Shown piece after piece: positions 1 to 6,896 of a stretch of 23,709 bases of DNA (within the stretch, counting starts at the first letter, position 1; each line of letters opens with the position of its first letter). The DNA is taken from NCBI GenBank assembly GCA_030428695.1, contig JAUIEM010000119.1:1-23709 (forward strand). Reading direction: 5' to 3'. The notes under the pieces were generated by a model. It did no database searches. It saw only the letters and a program-made list of their open reading frames with translations, and was not told where the DNA came from. The DNA comes from a bacterium (GTDB taxonomy: Bacteria; Planctomycetota; J058; JAJDCP01). The position numbers were made by a program, and so were the translations under genes.

Positions 1-2
1 TG

Positions 3-1193
3 TGCGCCGACGCCTGCGAGGGCCAGGGCCTGACGATCGCCGAGCTGTCGCCCGGCGTGCGCGACGAGCTCGCCGCCTTCCTGCCCGCGGAGGCCAGCAC
101 CCGCAACCCCGTCGACATGATCGCGGGTGCCGGGCCGCGCGAGTACGGCCGCGCGGCCGAGGTGCTGCTGCGCGCGGACGAGGTCGACGCGCTGGTCGTG
201 ATCTACGCCCCGCTCGACAAGGCCCAGGTCGGGCCGACCGAGGACGCGCTGCACGCGGCGATCGACCGCGTCGGGAAGACCACGCCGGTCGTCACCTGCC
301 TCATGGGCGAGGGCGGCCGCGGCCGCTCGCGCGGGCTGCGCCGCGGCCTGCCGTCGTACACGTTCCCCGAGGACGCCGCGCGCGTGCTGGGCCGCGCGCT
401 CCAGTACGGGACGTGGCGCGCCGCGCCCGAGGGTCGGGTCCCGGAGCTGGCGGACTGCCGCGCGCACCACGCACGATCGATCTGCCGCCGCATCCTGGCC
501 GAGCGCGGCGCGACGTGGCTGCGCCCCGACGAGGTGCGCGAGGTCCTGGGGCACTGCGGCCTGCCGCTGGTCCCCGAGCGGAGCGCGGCGACCGCCGACG
601 AGGCCGTCGCCGCCGCCGAGGCGCTCGGCTACCCCGTCGTGCTGAAGCTCGTCGCGCGCGACGTCGTGCACAAGTCCGACGCGGGCGGCGTGCAGCTCGA
701 CCTGCCCGACGCCGCCGCGGTGCGCGCGGCCTTTGACGGCATGCGCCGCCGGCTCGAGGACGCCGGCCGCGGCGACACCTTCGAGGGCGCCATCGTCCAG
801 CCGATGGTGACCGGCGGCGTCGAGGTGATCGTCGGCGCGACCGAGGACCCGGTGTTCGGCTCCCTGATCGCCTTCGGCCTGGGCGGCATCCACGTCGAGG
901 TGCTCGGCGACGTCGTCTTCCGCGTCGCCCCCATCACCGACCGCGACGCCGACGAGATGCTGCACGGCATCCGCGGCCGCAAGCTGCTCGAGGGCTACCG
1001 CGGCCAGCCCGCCGCCGACGAGGCCGCGATCCGCGAGGTCCTCCTGCGCGTCTCGCAGCTGGTGGACGAGGTGCCGGAGATCGACGACCTCGACATCAAC
1101 CCGATGGTCGTGATGGCCCCCGGCCAGGGCGCCCGCGTCCTCGACGCGCGCATCCACGTCGGCGAGCCCGGCGCGGAGCGGCGCGACCGCTAG
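3..1193 (+). CDS. Acyl/acetyl-CoA synthetase, ADP-forming (C-terminal part, 5' cut by window)
   Basis: This is the C-terminal part of an NDP-forming acyl-CoA synthetase (acetate-CoA ligase type), which interconverts acyl-CoA plus ADP and phosphate with the free acid, CoA and ATP in the cytoplasm. The frame is open from base 3, beginning mid-domain with CADACEGQGLTIAEL, and contains the NPVDM motif typical of the second CoA-ligase subdomain. An ATP-grasp domain follows from about base 510 to the end, with LKLVARDVVHKSDAGGV, the glycine-rich FGLGGIHVEVLGDV and the closing DLDINPMVV. The protein stops right after the ATP-grasp domain, with no acetyltransferase domain behind it, so it is not a Pat-type lysine acetyltransferase with GNAT at the C-terminus. 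The N-terminal CoA-binding domain must lie left of the window. The family is secure; the substrate (acetate or another acid) cannot be told. Confidence 0.9.
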   Translation, partial: CADACEGQGLTIAELSPGVRDELAAFLPAEASTRNPVDMIAGAGPREYGRAAEVLLRADEVDALVVIYAPLDKAQVGPTEDALHAAIDRVGKTTPVVTCLMGEGGRGRSRGLRRGLPSYTFPEDAARVLGRALQYGTWRAAPEGRVPELADCRAHHARSICRRILAERGATWLRPDEVREVLGHCGLPLVPERSAATADEAVAAAEALGYPVVLKLVARDVVHKSDAGGVQLDLPDAAAVRAAFDGMRRRLEDAGRGDTFEGAIVQPMVTGGVEVIVGATEDPVFGSLIAFGLGGIHVEVLGDVVFRVAPITDRDADEMLHGIRGRKLLEGYRGQPAADEAAIREVLLRVSQLVDEVPEIDDLDINPMVVMAPGQGARVLDARIHVGEPGAERRDR

Positions 1194-1200
1194 GTCCGAA

Positions 1201-1410
1201 CTGACTGGGTTCCGTGTGGACGGTAGCCCCTCCGCCCATCGGAAACCCTTCGAGCAAAAGCGCTTGGGGCGGTCGGCCGCTCGCCGACGGCCCTCGTTCC
1301 CCGCCCCGGACCGCTCCGGGGCAGGCGCCCCCCCCGGAGCGGCCCCGCGAGGGCCTTTTCAGGACCTCCAGCCGGCCCTTTCGGGCCGGTTCCACACGGA
1401 ACCCAGTCAG
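1201..1410. repeat. 210-bp segment bounded by perfect 20-bp inverted repeats, with nested hairpins
   Basis: The 20 bases at 1201-1220 are the exact reverse complement of those at 1391-1410. Between them lie smaller perfect stems: 1272-1277 with 1283-1288, 1303-1310 with 1315-1322 (8 bp, loop of 4), and 1372-1378 with 1383-1389 (7 bp, loop tttc). It begins 7 bases after the stop of the acyl-CoA synthetase gene. It could be a MITE-like non-autonomous element, a structured RNA or a complex terminator. No obvious target-site duplication is seen next to the arms. Confidence 0.65.
1341..1359 (+). terminator. Possible intrinsic terminator inside the inverted-repeat element
   Basis: A 5-bp stem (1341-1345 with 1351-1355, loop cgcga) is followed directly by four T residues at 1356-1359. 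It is the only hairpin in this half of the window with a T-run behind it, and it lies downstream of the acyl-CoA synthetase gene. The stem is short, so this is a weak call. Confidence 0.3.
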
Positions 1411-1571
1411 GTCGCAAGGACTTCCGGGTCGGTGCCCCGGGACGGGCCCGCTACGGGAAATCCAGGAGCGCGGCGGCGCCGGCACGCGAGCACGTCCCGC
1501 TGACGTGCGCTGGACCCCGGTCGACGCGCGATCCCGGCAGCTCGACCGCCGCGGACGCTCCCCCGGGGGAG

Positions 1572-1614
1572 TTGCCAAACTGCGACACTCGCGTACTTTT
1601 GAAGCACTGCTTCA
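1572..1614 (+). promoter_or_regulatory. Candidate promoter with overlapping palindromic operator upstream of the di-haem gene
   Basis: TTGCCA at 1572-1577 matches a sigma70 -35 box in five of six bases. After 16 bases comes TACTTT (1594-1599), a weak -10 box of the TAnnnT form. Starting at 1600 is a perfect odd palindrome, TGAAGCA-C-TGCTTCA (1600-1614), placed about where transcription would begin, as a repressor operator often is. If used, it would give a leader of roughly 270 nt before the di-haem gene start at 1878. The boxes could be chance; the palindrome itself is exact. Confidence 0.35.
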
Positions 1615-1877
1615 TCCAAGGCGGCCACGAAGGCGCGCCCTTCCGACCCCCGCGACTGGAGGAGAGCCGGCGAGTCCGATCCGCGACGCGCCCGCTCTCG
1701 GTCCCCCCCTCGAGGCACCCGCCTTCCGCCCGGGTGCCCGGGTCGCGGTCGGGAGAGCGCATTCTCGTATCGCCGGCACGGGCCACCGGATCCTCACGTC
1801 GTGGGCCTCGCATCGAGGTCCGCGGTTCCCGCGGGAGACGGCGTCTCGTTCGACGAGAGACCCCGTTACGAGGAACC

Positions 1878-3317
1878 ATGACGATCCGATTCGCCTCTTC
1901 CCTGCTCGTCGCGACCCTGGCCAGCGCCCCCGCGCTCCACGCCGCCCCGCAGGCGCCCCCCGGTGAAGGCCCCGCCCTGGGGAACAACCGCATCACCCAG
2001 AGCGACATCACCGGCGGCTCGCTGACCGTGCGCGAGATCCGGCGGAAGGGGATGCTGATCTTCTCCACGCCGTTCAACAAGCACGACGGGATGGGCGACG
2101 GCCCGGTCGACGTCTCCGACCCGACCGCCTTCGGGGGCCGCGTCACGATCGGCGGAAACGGCACGTGGCTGCGCGTCAACGGCCTGGACTCGCAGACGTG
2201 CCTCGAGTGCCACTCGGTGCTGTCGAACGACGCCATTCCCTCCACGTTCGCCGTCGGCGGCGTCGGCGGGATCGGCGCCAGCGCGATGCCGGCGATCACC
2301 TCGTTCGACCTGGCGGACCTCGACGGGAACCAGAAGGCCGACATCAACGGGCGCGCCATCAACCCGCCGTTCATCTTCGGCTCGGGCGGCGTCGAGGCCC
2401 TGGGCAAGGAGATGACCCAGGAGCTCCAGGTCCTGAAGGCCACCGCCCAGGCCAACCCGGGGACGCCGGTGTCGCTGGACACCAAGGGCGTGAACTTCGG
2501 ATCGATCACCTACGACGGCAACTCGCAGACGTTCGACACCAGCGCCGTCGAGGGCATCGAGGACGACCTCGTCGTGCGTCCCTTCGGCCGCAAGGGCGAG
2601 TTCGCCAGCATCCGCGGCTTCGACCTGGGCGCCATGCCCTTCCACCACGGCATGCAGCCCGAGGAGGTCGTCGGCACCGGCATCGACGCGGACGGCGACG
2701 GCGTCGCGAACGAGATCTCCATCGGCGAGATCTCCGCCCTCCACATCTTCAGCGTCAGCACGGAGCGCCCCGAGCAACGCTTCGGCGGCCAGCCCGACGC
2801 CGTCCAGGGCGCCCAGCTCTTCGCAGCGATCGGCTGCGTCCAGTGCCACGTGCCCTCGATGGACACGAGCTCGCCCTTCCTGCCGGTCGCATTCCCCGAG
2901 GTCGACACCGACCCCACCGCGAACGTCTTCTACACGATCGACCTGACCGCCAGTGCCGGCTTCGACCCCAGCGGCTCGGGCGGCGTCACCGTCGAGCTCT
3001 ACTCCGACCTCAAGCGCCACGACATGGGCCCGGCCCTGGCGGAGACGACCGGCGGAGCGCTGGACCCGTTCTTCGTGACGCCGCGCCTGTGGGGCGTCGC
3101 CGACACGGCGCCGTACCTGCACGACGGGCGGGCGCTGACCCTGACCGCCGCGATCGAGGCCCACGGGGGCGAGGGCCAGCAGGCGGCCGACTCCTGGGCG
3201 AGCCTGTCGAACGCGAACAAGACCCGCGTGCTGACGTTCCTGCGCACGCTGCGCACGCCGCGGAACCCGAACGCCAACATCAAGCGTCCGGCGATCGACT
3301 CGCCTTCGAGCTTCTGA
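1878..3317 (+). CDS. Secreted di-haem c-type oxidoreductase (DHOR / cytochrome c peroxidase-like)
   Basis: A 479-aa exported protein with two covalent haem c sites: C108-LE-C111-H112 and C320-VQ-C323-H324. A Sec signal peptide covers about residues 1-23 (TIRF, then a hydrophobic run ending ALHA-A). Between the haems are the stretches FGRKGEFASIRGFDLG and FHHGMQPEEVVG, an aspartate-rich DADGDGVANE segment that may bind calcium, and near the end TPRLWGVADTAPYLHDGRA, all typical of the di-haem oxidoreductase branch of the MauG/CcpA peroxidase superfamily. It would work in the periplasm, moving electrons to or from a peroxide or thiol substrate; the true substrate is unknown. The start at ATG 1878 is chosen because the signal peptide begins there and aggA lies just upstream. 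It appears to stand alone, with a strong hairpin after its stop. Confidence 0.88.
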   Translation: MTIRFASSLLVATLASAPALHAAPQAPPGEGPALGNNRITQSDITGGSLTVREIRRKGMLIFSTPFNKHDGMGDGPVDVSDPTAFGGRVTIGGNGTWLRVNGLDSQTCLECHSVLSNDAIPSTFAVGGVGGIGASAMPAITSFDLADLDGNQKADINGRAINPPFIFGSGGVEALGKEMTQELQVLKATAQANPGTPVSLDTKGVNFGSITYDGNSQTFDTSAVEGIEDDLVVRPFGRKGEFASIRGFDLGAMPFHHGMQPEEVVGTGIDADGDGVANEISIGEISALHIFSVSTERPEQRFGGQPDAVQGAQLFAAIGCVQCHVPSMDTSSPFLPVAFPEVDTDPTANVFYTIDLTASAGFDPSGSGGVTVELYSDLKRHDMGPALAETTGGALDPFFVTPRLWGVADTAPYLHDGRALTLTAAIEAHGGEGQQAADSWASLSNANKTRVLTFLRTLRTPRNPNANIKRPAIDSPSSF

Positions 3318-3332
3318 CGCGACCCTCCGCGG

Positions 3333-3364
3333 CCGCCCCGGTGGGAGCCTTCCCGCCGGGGCGG
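3333..3364 (+). terminator. GC-rich hairpin after the di-haem gene
   Basis: The 9-bp stem 3333-3341 / 3356-3364 continues past one mismatched pair into a further 4-bp stem (3343-3346 / 3351-3354) with a gcct loop. It begins 15 bases after the stop codon. There is no U-tract, so it is either a factor-assisted terminator or a 3'-end stabiliser. Confidence 0.5.
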
Positions 3365-3468
3365 TCCGCGTGCGTCGGCCCGCCGCGACGCGTCTCGCTG
3401 CCCCGGGACGAGCGCCCGGCACGCTACGAAGCAGGCACACCCCGCAGGACCCCGGCGATCGAATCGAG

Positions 3469-3831
3469 ATGACGCCCCCCGTTTCCCAGGACGAACGCAT
3501 CGCGAAGCTGGTCTTCGCGTCCTTCTACCCCCACTACGTCAACAAGGTCGAGAAGAAGGGTCGCACCGAGGAGGACCTGCTGAAGGTCATCTCGTGGCTG
3601 ACGGGGTTCACGAAGGCGCAGATACGGAAGCACCTCGCGAAGGAGTCGACCCTCGAGCAGTTCTTCGCCGCGGCGAAGCTGAACCCCAAGGCCTCGCTCA
3701 TCAAGGGCGTGATCTGCGGCCACCGCGTGGAGGAGATCGAGAACCCCCTGACGCGCAAGGCGCGCTACATGGACAAGCTCGTCGACGAGCTGGCCCGGGG
3801 GAAGAAGATGGAGAGCATCCTGCGGTCGTAG
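3469..3831 (+). CDS. DUF2200 family protein
   Basis: A 120-aa soluble protein that I recognise as DUF2200. The family signature runs almost throughout: FASFYPHYVNKVEKKGRT, then ISWLTGF, then NPKASLIKGVICGHRVEEI, and a C-terminal YMDKLVDELARGKKMESILR. The family is small, widespread in bacteria, close to this length, and has no established function. The start ATG at 3469 fits the family N-terminus; the reading frame is open further upstream, but that extension is proline/arginine-rich and not protein-like. No partner gene is linked closely: the di-haem gene ends about 150 bp upstream and a hairpin follows the stop. Confidence 0.9.
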   Translation: MTPPVSQDERIAKLVFASFYPHYVNKVEKKGRTEEDLLKVISWLTGFTKAQIRKHLAKESTLEQFFAAAKLNPKASLIKGVICGHRVEEIENPLTRKARYMDKLVDELARGKKMESILRS

Positions 3832-3848
3832 GGCGGCCGCGGCTCCAG

Positions 3849-3869
3849 GGCCCCGGAGGGACCGGGGCC
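3849..3869 (+). terminator. GC-rich hairpin after the DUF2200 gene
   Basis: An 8-bp perfect stem (3849-3856 / 3862-3869, loop aggga) starts 17 bases after the stop codon. A second perfect hairpin follows at 3907-3922 (7-bp arms, 2-base loop). Neither has a T-run. The remaining bases up to the next gene at 4127 show nothing else recognisable. Confidence 0.5.
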
Positions 3870-4126
3870 GCGTCCGGGCAGCCGGCGGCGTGACGCTCGT
3901 GCTGCCGGCTCGCCAGCGAGCCCCCGCGCGGGGCGCCGGGGCCCCCGTCGACAGCGAGGAACCCGCTCGCCCGGACGGGGGCGCGGTGAGGCGCGAGGAC
4001 GAGCCGCCGCGAAGACGGAACTCGATTCCCCATCAGGGCCGCGGGGACTACGCTGGACGCGGCTGGAGTCTCCGGCACCCCGCCCCGCGGTGGTGCCCAG
4101 GTCACGTACGCCCAGGCAGGTGACCC

Positions 4127-4567
4127 GTGAGCGACGACGCCAGTGCCCCCACCTACGACCCTCGCAGCATCGCCGGAACCAAGCAGGGCGAGCTGATCGC
4201 CGACAAGCTCGGCCCAGGCGAGACCGTCCGCTGCTGGTTCATGGGGATGCAGGAGCCCAACGGCTTCCTGCTGATGATCCCCCTCGTGGGGACCTTCCTC
4301 GAGTTCAAGAAGCGCTTCTTCGTGGTCGCGCTGACCAACCAGCGCCTGCTGATGGTCGAGCTGGCCAAGCCCTTCTTCCAGGTGAAGGAGAAGGCCACCA
4401 CGGACTGCCCGGCCGCGGAGCTCGCCTCGGTCTCGGTCGACAAGGGCATGCTGACGTCGACGGTGACCCTGGGGCTGCCCGGGGGCGACACGCTGGTGCT
4501 GAAGTCGGTCGACTCCGACGCGGCCGCCGCGTTCGACGCGATGGTCGAGCAGGGCGCCGGGAGCTGA
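4127..4567 (+). CDS. Small PH-domain-like protein
   Basis: A 146-aa protein without a signal peptide. Residues 30-80 resemble the bacterial pleckstrin-homology fold: a strand pattern followed by KKRFFVVALTNQRLLMVEL (about 62-79), the usual 'T-x-x-R-L-L' core of bPH domains. The C-terminal third is a plain alternating strand/helix segment. It has no catalytic motif. The start is GTG at 4127, where the protein-like sequence begins (SDDASAPTYDPRS). The next gene begins 4 bases after its stop, so the two are probably co-transcribed and may act together at the membrane. The PH assignment rests on one motif and length; the exact function is unknown. Confidence 0.65.
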   Translation: MSDDASAPTYDPRSIAGTKQGELIADKLGPGETVRCWFMGMQEPNGFLLMIPLVGTFLEFKKRFFVVALTNQRLLMVELAKPFFQVKEKATTDCPAAELASVSVDKGMLTSTVTLGLPGGDTLVLKSVDSDAAAAFDAMVEQGAGS

Positions 4568-4571
4568 GCCG

Positions 4572-4937
4572 ATGCGCGGGACGATGATCGCGATCAAGGT
4601 CGCGCTGGTCCTGGCCGGCGCGGCCCTCGCGCTCGCGACGATCTCCCTGCTGGGAGTCAGCTTCCTCGGATACGTCCTCGGCGGCGTGATCGGGCTGGCC
4701 ATCGTCGGCGTGGGCGTCGCGCTCCCAGTGCCCCGCGACCACGTCGTCGAGTACTACCGGCGCTGGAACGCCGAGACCGGGGCCGGCGAGGAGCCGGTCG
4801 ATCCGCTGGTCGACGAGCTGGACGGCTACGTGAAGGTTGTGCCCGTGCCGAAGGAGCGCGTCCGCCACGTGATCCAGGTCGGGTTCGATAACGGCGCGCG
4901 CGTCGAGACGAGGATCGGCGAGGTGCCCCTCGCGTGA
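4572..4937 (+). CDS. Small two-helix membrane protein, function unknown
   Basis: A 121-aa protein with two adjacent hydrophobic segments (about residues 6-28 and 31-52), forming a membrane hairpin, followed by a soluble C-terminal domain of about 65 residues rich in charged residues and valine. I do not recognise a family. It follows the PH-like gene by 4 bases and so is likely in the same operon; the pair could be a membrane anchor and its cytoplasmic partner, which is inference from spacing alone. The start ATG at 4572 is the first in frame; ATG at 4584 is an alternative that would leave the helices intact. Confidence 0.65.
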   Translation: MRGTMIAIKVALVLAGAALALATISLLGVSFLGYVLGGVIGLAIVGVGVALPVPRDHVVEYYRRWNAETGAGEEPVDPLVDELDGYVKVVPVPKERVRHVIQVGFDNGARVETRIGEVPLA

Positions 4938-5139
4938 GGGAGCCCGTGAAGTCCTGGCGCGCGCGTCCGGACTCGACCCCCGCACTCCTGCTCGCTTCGC
5001 CGCGACGCCGTACGCACCAGGCCGAACGCAGGCCGGCCGCGACGGCTCGACGCGCGGCGGAAGCGCTCGACGACGAGGACCCGAACGTCGCGGGCGCCGT
5101 ACGATGACGACTGCTCTCCAGCATCTGCCCCTCGAAGCC

Positions 5140-6870
5140 ATGAGCCACCACGTCCGGTACGCGCTCCTTCTCTCCGCTTCTCTCGTCGTTTCCTGCGGTG
5201 GCGAGACAGCCTCCCCGGGACGCCCGCGCGATCTCCTCGGCGCCGTCCCCGCCGACGCCGCGATCGTCGTGTCGACCCTCGACTGGGACGACGTGCGCGC
5301 TCGCGCCGAGGCGAACCACTTCGTCGAGCTCCTCGGCGGGGACACCTGGCGAGACCTCACGGCCCTCGTGCAGGAGCAGACGCGCCGGGAGACGCCGGGC
5401 GGCTTCGACCTGCACGCGGCGTTCGACTCCCTGCGCGGCGAGCTCGCCCTCTACTTCCGGTTCGTCGACGGCGAGCCCGAGTTCGGCCTGATCGCGGAGG
5501 CGACCGCGGAGGACGAGGGCGTCGTGAGGCTCTGGGAGAGCCTGCGCGCCCTCGCCGAGCGCGAGGGTGACGTGCTCCGGCGGCTGGACGACGACGGCGT
5601 CACGCTGCACGTCGTCGACGACCACGAGCAGACCGCCTTCTTCCGCACCGAGCGGCTCGTCGGGCTGACGGTCAGCGAGGTCGCGGTCGAGGACCCGGCC
5701 GTCGCCGCGGCCCGCGGGATGCTCGCCCGCCTCGCCAGCGGCGACCGGGGCATCGCGGCCACCGACGCCTACCGCGCCGCCATCGAGGGCCGTCCCCGCG
5801 ACCCCGCGGTCCGGGCCTTCGTCGCCGGCGCCCCGCTGGTCGCGGCGTGGCCCGACATCGGCTCGGGGCGCCACCTCGAGCCCCTGGGCCAGCTCGGCGT
5901 GACCGGCATGGAGTGGGGCATCGTCGACCTCGACCTCGGCGCGGGCGAGCAGCTCGCGCTCCACGCCTCGATCCACGTGCCGCAGGACACGTTCCTCGCC
6001 GACCTCCTCGAGCACCTCCAGCCCGCCCCGCTCGACCTGCTCGAGTCGGTGCCGTCGCAGGCCTACTACGCGGCCGTCGGCCAGATCGACGCCGCGGGCG
6101 CGTTCCGCACGGTCCGCGAGTTCCAGCAGCGCCACGCGTCGCGCGCGTACGAGCACCTGTCGCGCGACCTCGAGGAGATGCGCGAGGAGCTGGGGTTCGA
6201 TCTCGAGCGGGACCTGCTCGAAGGCCTCACCGGCCGCTTCGCCCTCCTGGGCGTCCCGACCTCGCTCAGCAGCCAGCAGCTGATGGACCTCTCGACGGGC
6301 ATGGGCCGCTCGCAGATGGCCATGCTGTCGACCACGGCGGGCACCGCCTTCTATGCCGAGCTCACCGGCGACGGCCAGGCCGTCCGCAGCGCCGAGCGCG
6401 CCCTCGTCGCCCGCATGGGGAGCGAGGCGCCCATCCAGTACGAGGACGTCCACGGAACCCGCGTCACGTCCTTCGAGGGCCCGATGCCTCTCCAGCCACG
6501 CTGGGCCTTCCACGACGACCTGTTCGTCTTCTCGACGCACGACTCCTCCATGCAAGCGGCCGTCGAGCGCCTCGCGGGCGCGAGCGAGCGCTCGTTCGCC
6601 GACCTCGAGGGCGTCTCGAAGGCGGTGAAAGGCCTCTCCGGAGCCTCGATCGTCAGCGTGACCCGCACGCGCCCCGTGGTCGACTCGCTCCTCAACACGC
6701 TGCGCTCCCTCGGCTTCGCCGGCACGGACCGCTACCGCGGCGGCTGGAGCTGGCTCGCCTCGATCCGCCTACCGCCCCCCCTCCTGACCCCGGACCTCTT
6801 CGAGGGCTACCTCGTCCAGTCCGTGAAAGTCGACGACGAGCGCTTCTCGATGGACCTCGTGTCCCGCTGA
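5140..6870 (+). CDS. Large predicted lipoprotein with internal repeat, DUF3352-like
   Basis: A 576-aa protein starting with a lipoprotein signal peptide: MSHHVRYALLLSASLVVSC, lipobox VVSC with the lipidated cysteine at residue 19. The ATG at 5140 is chosen over the one at 5104 because it gives a signal peptide of normal length. The mature part seems to repeat a module: GFDLHAAFDSLRGELALYF near residue 88 and GFDLERDLLEGLTGRFALL near residue 350, each preceded by a helix-rich stretch. This pattern recalls the large secreted DUF3352-type proteins, but the match is weak and no function is known. No catalytic motif is visible. It converges on the S15 peptidase gene, with 26 bp between the two stops. 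Confidence 0.75.
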   Translation: MSHHVRYALLLSASLVVSCGGETASPGRPRDLLGAVPADAAIVVSTLDWDDVRARAEANHFVELLGGDTWRDLTALVQEQTRRETPGGFDLHAAFDSLRGELALYFRFVDGEPEFGLIAEATAEDEGVVRLWESLRALAEREGDVLRRLDDDGVTLHVVDDHEQTAFFRTERLVGLTVSEVAVEDPAVAAARGMLARLASGDRGIAATDAYRAAIEGRPRDPAVRAFVAGAPLVAAWPDIGSGRHLEPLGQLGVTGMEWGIVDLDLGAGEQLALHASIHVPQDTFLADLLEHLQPAPLDLLESVPSQAYYAAVGQIDAAGAFRTVREFQQRHASRAYEHLSRDLEEMREELGFDLERDLLEGLTGRFALLGVPTSLSSQQLMDLSTGMGRSQMAMLSTTAGTAFYAELTGDGQAVRSAERALVARMGSEAPIQYEDVHGTRVTSFEGPMPLQPRWAFHDDLFVFSTHDSSMQAAVERLAGASERSFADLEGVSKAVKGLSGASIVSVTRTRPVVDSLLNTLRSLGFAGTDRYRGGWSWLASIRLPPPLLTPDLFEGYLVQSVKVDDERFSMDLVSR

Positions 6871-6896
6871 GCGCGCCCGGGTTCGTCGAGACGCGC

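Larger units (their letters stand above)
1194..1877. other. 684-bp non-coding stretch: inverted-repeat element plus upstream region of the di-haem gene
   Basis: No convincing gene is seen. The left part (1201-1410) is a hairpin-rich segment bounded by a perfect 20-bp inverted repeat. The middle holds a promoter-like pair of boxes followed by a palindrome (1572-1614). The rest, up to the start codon at 1878, shows no recognisable signal beyond a short purine run (agga) just ahead of the start. Reading frames crossing this region are open only because of high GC content and have no protein-like composition. Confidence 0.6.

Noticed and set aside
1866..3500. A 544-codon minus-strand frame opposite the di-haem gene
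   Set aside because: It is an arginine/valine/glycine/aspartate-rich shadow produced by G/C third positions; the plus-strand protein has clear haem motifs and a signal peptide.
4657..6555. A 632-codon minus-strand frame opposite the lipoprotein gene
   Set aside because: It is a GC shadow with repetitive charged composition and no motif; the plus strand has a lipobox and a normal protein.
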